DNA of 9,204 nucleotides, from contig CALMJB010000075.1 of assembly GCA_937864205.1 (NCBI GenBank), forward strand, positions 1 to 9,204, read 5' to 3'. Numbering within the stretch: position 1 is the stretch's first letter; each line of letters starts with the position of its first letter. This document shows positions 6,584 to 9,204 of the stretch, piece by piece. Source of the stretch: an uncultured Actinomycetes bacterium. GTDB taxonomy: Bacteria > Actinomycetota > Actinomycetes > Nanopelagicales > Nanopelagicaceae. Made by a program: the position numbers and the translations under genes. The notes beneath the pieces were generated by a model, which did no database searches, had not been told where the DNA came from, and was given only the letters and a program-made list of their open reading frames with translations.

Positions 6584-7384
6584 ATGAAAATAATTAGATT
6601 CACAGCACCGGCCGATAAAGGATTAGGTAGTGATCCACTATTTGGAATTCTTGAAAATGATGATTCTATAAAGATTTTAAAAGGTGATCCGATTTATGCC
6701 GGTGTAAATCCGGTAACTAATTTAGAAGTTAATTTGAAATTAGCTGATGTGCGACTTTTAGCGCCGGTGATTCCAAGAAGCAAAGTTGTTTGTATTGGGA
6801 AAAACTACGCAGATCACGCTGCCGAAATGGATTCGCAAGTTCCAACTTCTCCGATTATTTTCATTAAACCTAATACTTCGGTAATCGGTCCAAACGATGT
6901 GATTAATTGGCCGATGATGAGTAAGCGAATCGATCACGAAGCAGAACTTGCAATTGTGATCGGACGAATCTGTAAATCGGTGCCAGCTGAAAAAATTAAT
7001 GATGTTATTTTTGGTTACACAATCGCAAATGATGTAACCGCTCGCGATCTACAAAAGATAGATGGTCAATGGACCAGGGCTAAAGGTTTTGATGGTTTTT
7101 GCCCATTAGGTCCTTGGATTGACACCGAATTCAAACCAGCCAGCCAGCGCATCTTGGCCAGAGTTAATGGTGAAGTAAAACAATCAGATGAACTTTCAAA
7201 TATGGTCTTTAAAATTCCGCAAATTATCGAATTTGTTACTGAAGCTATGACATTACTTCCAGGAGATGTGATTTTGACCGGCACGCCAGCGGGCATTAGT
7301 GCCATGCCAGAAAATGCCAGTGTTGAAATTGAGATTGAAGGTTTGGGTGTGTTAAAGAATAAACTTTCTAATCAGCCCAAATAA
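6584..7384 (+). CDS. Fumarylacetoacetate hydrolase (FAH) family protein
   Basis: The 266-residue protein has a variable N-terminal part (1-60) and a full FAH domain (about 65-262). Visible hallmarks are VVCIGKNYADHAAEM (68-82), IFIKPNTSVIGPNDVI (92-107), the divalent-metal ligands in DHEAELAIVIGR (E119, E121) and NDVTARDLQ (D150), KGFDGFCPLGPW (167-178) and LLPGDVILTGTPAG (224-237). Family enzymes act on beta-diketo or related acids: acylpyruvate hydrolysis, oxaloacetate decarboxylation, or hydroxyhepta-dienedioate isomerisation. Annotation transfer usually gives '2-hydroxyhepta-2,4-diene-1,7-dioate isomerase', but no aromatic-degradation genes lie nearby, so substrate remains open; an oxaloacetate or acylpyruvate activity fits a housekeeping locus better (inference). 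The ATG abuts the preceding TAA with no gap and no Shine-Dalgarno, implying coupling to the CorC-like gene. A FAH gene just before gltX is common in Actinobacteria. Metal ligands are intact. Confidence 0.9.
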   Translation: MKIIRFTAPADKGLGSDPLFGILENDDSIKILKGDPIYAGVNPVTNLEVNLKLADVRLLAPVIPRSKVVCIGKNYADHAAEMDSQVPTSPIIFIKPNTSVIGPNDVINWPMMSKRIDHEAELAIVIGRICKSVPAEKINDVIFGYTIANDVTARDLQKIDGQWTRAKGFDGFCPLGPWIDTEFKPASQRILARVNGEVKQSDELSNMVFKIPQIIEFVTEAMTLLPGDVILTGTPAGISAMPENASVEIEIEGLGVLKNKLSNQPK

Positions 7385-7432
7385 GTGAGTAATTAGCGTA
7401 AGTTTTGCTTATTAACTATTTGTTTTTCAGTT

Positions 7433-7440
7433 GAAGGAGA
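7433..7440 (+). promoter_or_regulatory. Strong Shine-Dalgarno for gltX
   Basis: GAAGGAGA lies seven bases before the GTG at 7448 and decides that GTG as the gltX start. It is the only strong, well-spaced Shine-Dalgarno among the start sites in the window. It implies that the gltX message has a leader of at least about 15 bases, unlike the candidate leaderless genes upstream. Confidence 0.88.
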
Positions 7441-7447
7441 TATTGTC

Positions 7448-8914
7448 GTGAGCGCGCAAAAACAGGTCAGAGTCAGGTTCGCGCCATCGCCAACTGGTGA
7501 CTTACACGTCGGAAATATTCGAACCGCTCTTTTTGATTGGGCGTATGCACGACATACTGGCGGAAAATTTATTTTTCGCATCGAAGATACCGATCGCGAA
7601 CGTGTGACTGATGAATATATTCAGGCGGCAATTCAAACTCTTAAATGGCTGGGATTAAATTGGGATGAAGGTCCAGAAGTGGGTGGACCATTTGGACCGT
7701 ATTTACAATCGCAACGATTAGATATTTACACCGAATGGGCAAATAAATTCTTAGCCCAAAAAGATGCCTACCACTGTTATTGCAGCGCCGAAGAATTAGA
7801 AGAGCGACGAAAAGTGCAGATGGCGAAAAATCAGGCACCTGGTTATGACGGAAAGTGTCGAGATTTATCATCTACTCAAATTGAGCAATATAAAGCGCAA
7901 GGCCGAAAACCGGTGGTGCGAATGAAAATGCCTGCTGGTGAAACAGTTTTCACAGATTTAATTCGGGGTGAAGTTAAATTTGAACATAAATATGTACCAG
8001 ATTTTGTTTTGATGCGGGCGGATGGTTCGCCGCTGTATACATTGGCGGTTGCAGTTGATGATGTCTTGATGAAAGTTACTCATATTTTGCGCGGTGAAGA
8101 TTTGTTGTCATCTACGCCAAGACAAATAAGGGTTTACCAAGCAATGGGCGTTGCGACTTCTGATTATCCAGCTTTTGCACACCTGCCATTTGTGATGGGA
8201 CAAGACAACGCTAAATTATCAAAACGAAATGGTGAAGTTTCTATTGCTTGGTATAAAGATGCCGGATACTTACCAGAAGCAATCTGCAATTATTTAGCGC
8301 TGCTTGGTTGGTCACCGGGTGACGATGTTGAAAATGTAACAATGCAGCAAATCTGTGATTTATTTACAGTGGAACGTGTCAATAGTTCACCGGCCCGATT
8401 TGATATGAAGAAATTACAAGCAATAAATGGCGACAAGATTCGAGCACTTTCACAGGAAAATTTCTTGACTTACGCTAAGGAATGGCTGGTTAAGTCAAAG
8501 GTAATTAGCGCAACCGAATCCGAGATTGCTCTCTTAAAGCGGGCGTTGCCGATAATTCAGGAACGGGTTGCGACTTTGGCTGAAATTCCGCAACTGCTTA
8601 AATTTTTATTTGTTAAAACCTTTGAAATTGAAACTGAAAGTTTGACTCAGATTAAAAATGATTCGGCAAAAGAGGTATTGCAAAAATCTTTAGCGGTACT
8701 AGCACAGTTAGAAAACTGGAATCACAGTGCAATAGAAACTGAACTTAGAAAGTTATTAATAGAGGGTATGGGGCTCAAACCCAGAGTTGCATTCGGTCCA
8801 GTTCGTATTGCTGTAACCGGATCAACTATTTCGCCACCATTGTTTGAATCGCTAGAGTTATTGGGAAAGCCAGAATCGATTTCTCGAATTGAATCAGCAA
8901 TAAAATTGATTTAG
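7448..8914 (+). CDS. gltX: Glutamyl-tRNA synthetase
   Basis: The 488-residue class-I synthetase attaches glutamate to tRNA in the cytosol. RFAPSPTGDLHVGN (10-23) includes the HIGH-type signature HVGN at 20-23. FRIEDTDRER (43-52) binds glutamate/ATP, LRGEDLL (214-220) is family-specific, and KLSKR at 256-260 is the KMSKS-equivalent loop. The C-terminal half (about 330-488) is the helical anticodon-binding domain. A CxC at 110/112 is followed 24 residues later by C137, but the fourth zinc ligand seen in E. coli (His, two residues on) is Asp139, so the zinc site is probably altered. Actinobacteria generally lack GlnRS and use GluRS for both tRNA-Glu and tRNA-Gln with GatCAB correction; the neighbouring tRNA-Gln and tRNA-Glu genes fit that, but non-discriminating activity is inferred. 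Start GTG is fixed by GAAGGAGA. No secure promoter could be called in the 63-base upstream gap; TAAGTT at 7399-7404 is a weak candidate. Confidence 0.97.
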   Translation: MSAQKQVRVRFAPSPTGDLHVGNIRTALFDWAYARHTGGKFIFRIEDTDRERVTDEYIQAAIQTLKWLGLNWDEGPEVGGPFGPYLQSQRLDIYTEWANKFLAQKDAYHCYCSAEELEERRKVQMAKNQAPGYDGKCRDLSSTQIEQYKAQGRKPVVRMKMPAGETVFTDLIRGEVKFEHKYVPDFVLMRADGSPLYTLAVAVDDVLMKVTHILRGEDLLSSTPRQIRVYQAMGVATSDYPAFAHLPFVMGQDNAKLSKRNGEVSIAWYKDAGYLPEAICNYLALLGWSPGDDVENVTMQQICDLFTVERVNSSPARFDMKKLQAINGDKIRALSQENFLTYAKEWLVKSKVISATESEIALLKRALPIIQERVATLAEIPQLLKFLFVKTFEIETESLTQIKNDSAKEVLQKSLAVLAQLENWNHSAIETELRKLLIEGMGLKPRVAFGPVRIAVTGSTISPPLFESLELLGKPESISRIESAIKLI

Positions 8915-8927
8915 TTCAATCGAACTG

Positions 8928-8967
8928 CAACTAATCTCAACTAATCTCAACTAATTGCAACTAATTC
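8928..8967 (+). repeat. Four tandem 10-bp copies of CAACTAATCT-like unit
   Basis: Units start at 8928, 8938, 8948 and 8958: CAACTAATCT twice, then CAACTAATTG and CAACTAATTC. The array begins 13 bases after the gltX stop codon. With the next four bases (CACC) the plus-strand RNA has 14 C and one G over 44 bases and no obvious hairpin, resembling a Rho-utilisation stretch that could end the gltX transcript. This role is inference; the repeat itself is certain. Confidence 0.85.
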
Positions 8968-8971
8968 CACC

Positions 8972-9001
8972 GAATAGATTTGAATAGATTTAAATAGTTT
9001 T
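8972..9001 (+). repeat. Three tandem 10-bp copies of GAATAGATTT-like unit
   Basis: Units start at 8972, 8982 and 8992: GAATAGATTT twice, then AAATAGTTTT. They run directly into the tRNA-Gln promoter region and overlap its possible -35. AT-rich motifs repeated once per helical turn can bend DNA or act like an UP element; that role is inferred. This repeat is distinct in sequence from the array just upstream and is separated from it by CACC. Confidence 0.82.
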
Positions 9002-9016
9002 AAATGCCGGTATGAT
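8989..9016 (+). promoter_or_regulatory. Probable promoter of the tRNA-Gln / tRNA-Glu transcript
   Basis: TATGAT at 9011-9016 differs from the -10 consensus at one base. TTTAAA at 8989-8994 matches four of six -35 positions with a 16-base spacer. The expected start near 9023 leaves a leader of about 16 bases before the mature tRNA-Gln 5' end. The -10 is the stronger part; the -35 lies inside the AT repeat and is less certain. Confidence 0.6.
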
Positions 9017-9038
9017 TTGCTCATCCTGTTTAAGTTTT

Positions 9039-9110
9039 TGGGGTATGGGGTAATTGGTAGCCCATCTGATTCTGGTTCAGATTGTCTAGGTTCGAGTCCT
9101 GGTACCCCAG
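9039..9110 (+). tRNA. tRNA-Gln, anticodon CTG
   Basis: The 72-base cloverleaf folds by eye. Acceptor TGGGGTA (9039-9045) pairs with TACCCCA (9103-9109), with G9110 as discriminator. The D stem is GGGT/GCCC with a GG-containing loop. Anticodon stem TCTGA/TCAGA (9065-9069, 9077-9081) holds a seven-base loop with CTG at 9072-9074, reading CAG. The variable loop is TTGT, and T stem CTAGG/CCTGG encloses TTCGAGT. No CCA is encoded after the discriminator, so the tail must be added enzymatically. It lies downstream of gltX and 20 bases before tRNA-Glu, and the two are probably processed from one precursor. Confidence 0.97.
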
Positions 9111-9130
9111 CGATTTACCGTAATTTCTAG

Positions 9131-9203
9131 GGCCCCGTCGTCTAGCGGCCTAGGACTCTGGCTTCTCAAGCCAGCTACGGGGGTTCGAATCCCCTCGGGG
9201 CTA
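9131..9203 (+). tRNA. tRNA-Glu, anticodon CTC
   Basis: The 73-base cloverleaf is complete apart from any encoded CCA, which the window edge hides. Acceptor GGCCCCG (9131-9137) pairs with CGGGGCT (9196-9202), with a G-T wobble at the first pair, and A9203 is the discriminator. Anticodon stem CTGGC/GCCAG (9158-9162, 9170-9174) presents CTC at 9165-9167, reading GAG. The variable loop is CTAC, and T stem GGGGG/CCCCT encloses TTCGAAT. Overall sequence is close to the usual actinobacterial tRNA-Glu. No separate promoter is convincing in the 20 bases after tRNA-Gln. Confidence 0.97.
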
Positions 9204-9204
9204 C

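Noticed and set aside
6166..6603. 145-residue minus-strand reading frame opposite the CorC-like gene
   Set aside because: Serine-rich, low-complexity translation with no recognisable family, lying entirely over conserved CBS/CorC_HlyC coding sequence; it is a shadow frame. The other minus-strand frames (for example 4736-5077 and 1118-1408) fail for the same reason.
7394..7427. Intrinsic terminator after the FAH-family gene
   Set aside because: The best stem is only four pairs (TAAG/CTTA at 7399-7411) with an AT-rich extension; the following T-rich run is interrupted. Too weak to call.
8928..9001. CRISPR array
   Set aside because: Units are 10 bases and directly abutting, with no spacers and no cas genes; these are simple tandem repeats.
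9121..9126. TAATTT as a separate promoter for tRNA-Glu
   Set aside because: It would start transcription inside the mature tRNA (about 9133), so the two tRNAs are more likely one transcript.
1..9204. Mobile element, phage or defence system
   Set aside because: No transposase, integrase, terminal repeats or defence-family proteins are present; all genes are recognisable housekeeping families in typical actinobacterial order.

Overview
The window reads as a chromosomal housekeeping segment of an AT-rich actinobacterium. Two gene blocks that are well conserved in Actinobacteria lie on the plus strand: hemW / dnaJ2 / rsmE / HIT / phoH / ybeY / corC-like, and FAH-family / gltX / tRNA-Gln / tRNA-Glu. 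Codon use and spacers are clearly AT-rich (by eye about 60% A+T, not computed) and spacers are very short. This combination suggests a streamlined freshwater lineage such as the Nanopelagicales (acI group). That placement is an inference; no taxonomic marker was searched.

Layout. Positions 1-1101 hold the 3' part of hemW (heme chaperone / radical SAM), cut by the window edge. Positions 1155-1496 encode a small DoxX-like membrane protein where many actinobacteria carry hrcA. Positions 1524-3378 hold dnaJ2 and the overlapping rsmE. Positions 3395-3730 encode a HIT hydrolase. Positions 3807-6583 hold phoH, ybeY and a CBS/CorC membrane protein, nearly back to back. A FAH-family gene starts on the base after the CorC stop codon (6584-7384). 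Then come gltX (7448-8914), a 124-base spacer with two sets of 10-bp tandem repeats, tRNA-Gln(CTG) at 9039-9110 and tRNA-Glu(CTC) at 9131-9203. No stretch over 300 bases lacks a gene, and no minus-strand gene is supported.

How the parts work together. DnaJ2 is a heat-shock co-chaperone. RsmE and YbeY act on 16S rRNA and ribosome maturation, and PhoH is a nucleotide-binding ATPase habitually linked to ybeY. Together they form a protein/RNA quality-control and ribosome block. GltX with the two tRNAs is a translation block: in actinobacteria GluRS usually charges both tRNA-Glu and tRNA-Gln, the latter being corrected to Gln by GatCAB (not in this window).

Regulatory picture. Four starts (doxX-like, dnaJ2, HIT, phoH) have a TANNNT hexamer ending 6-8 bases before the ATG and no Shine-Dalgarno, the arrangement expected of leaderless mRNAs. 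Only gltX has a strong Shine-Dalgarno. I found no clearly novel gene system. The points most worth a second look are the leaderless-promoter series, the C-rich/G-poor repeat after gltX that looks like a Rho-loading site, the phased AT repeats at the tRNA promoter, and the missing hrcA.
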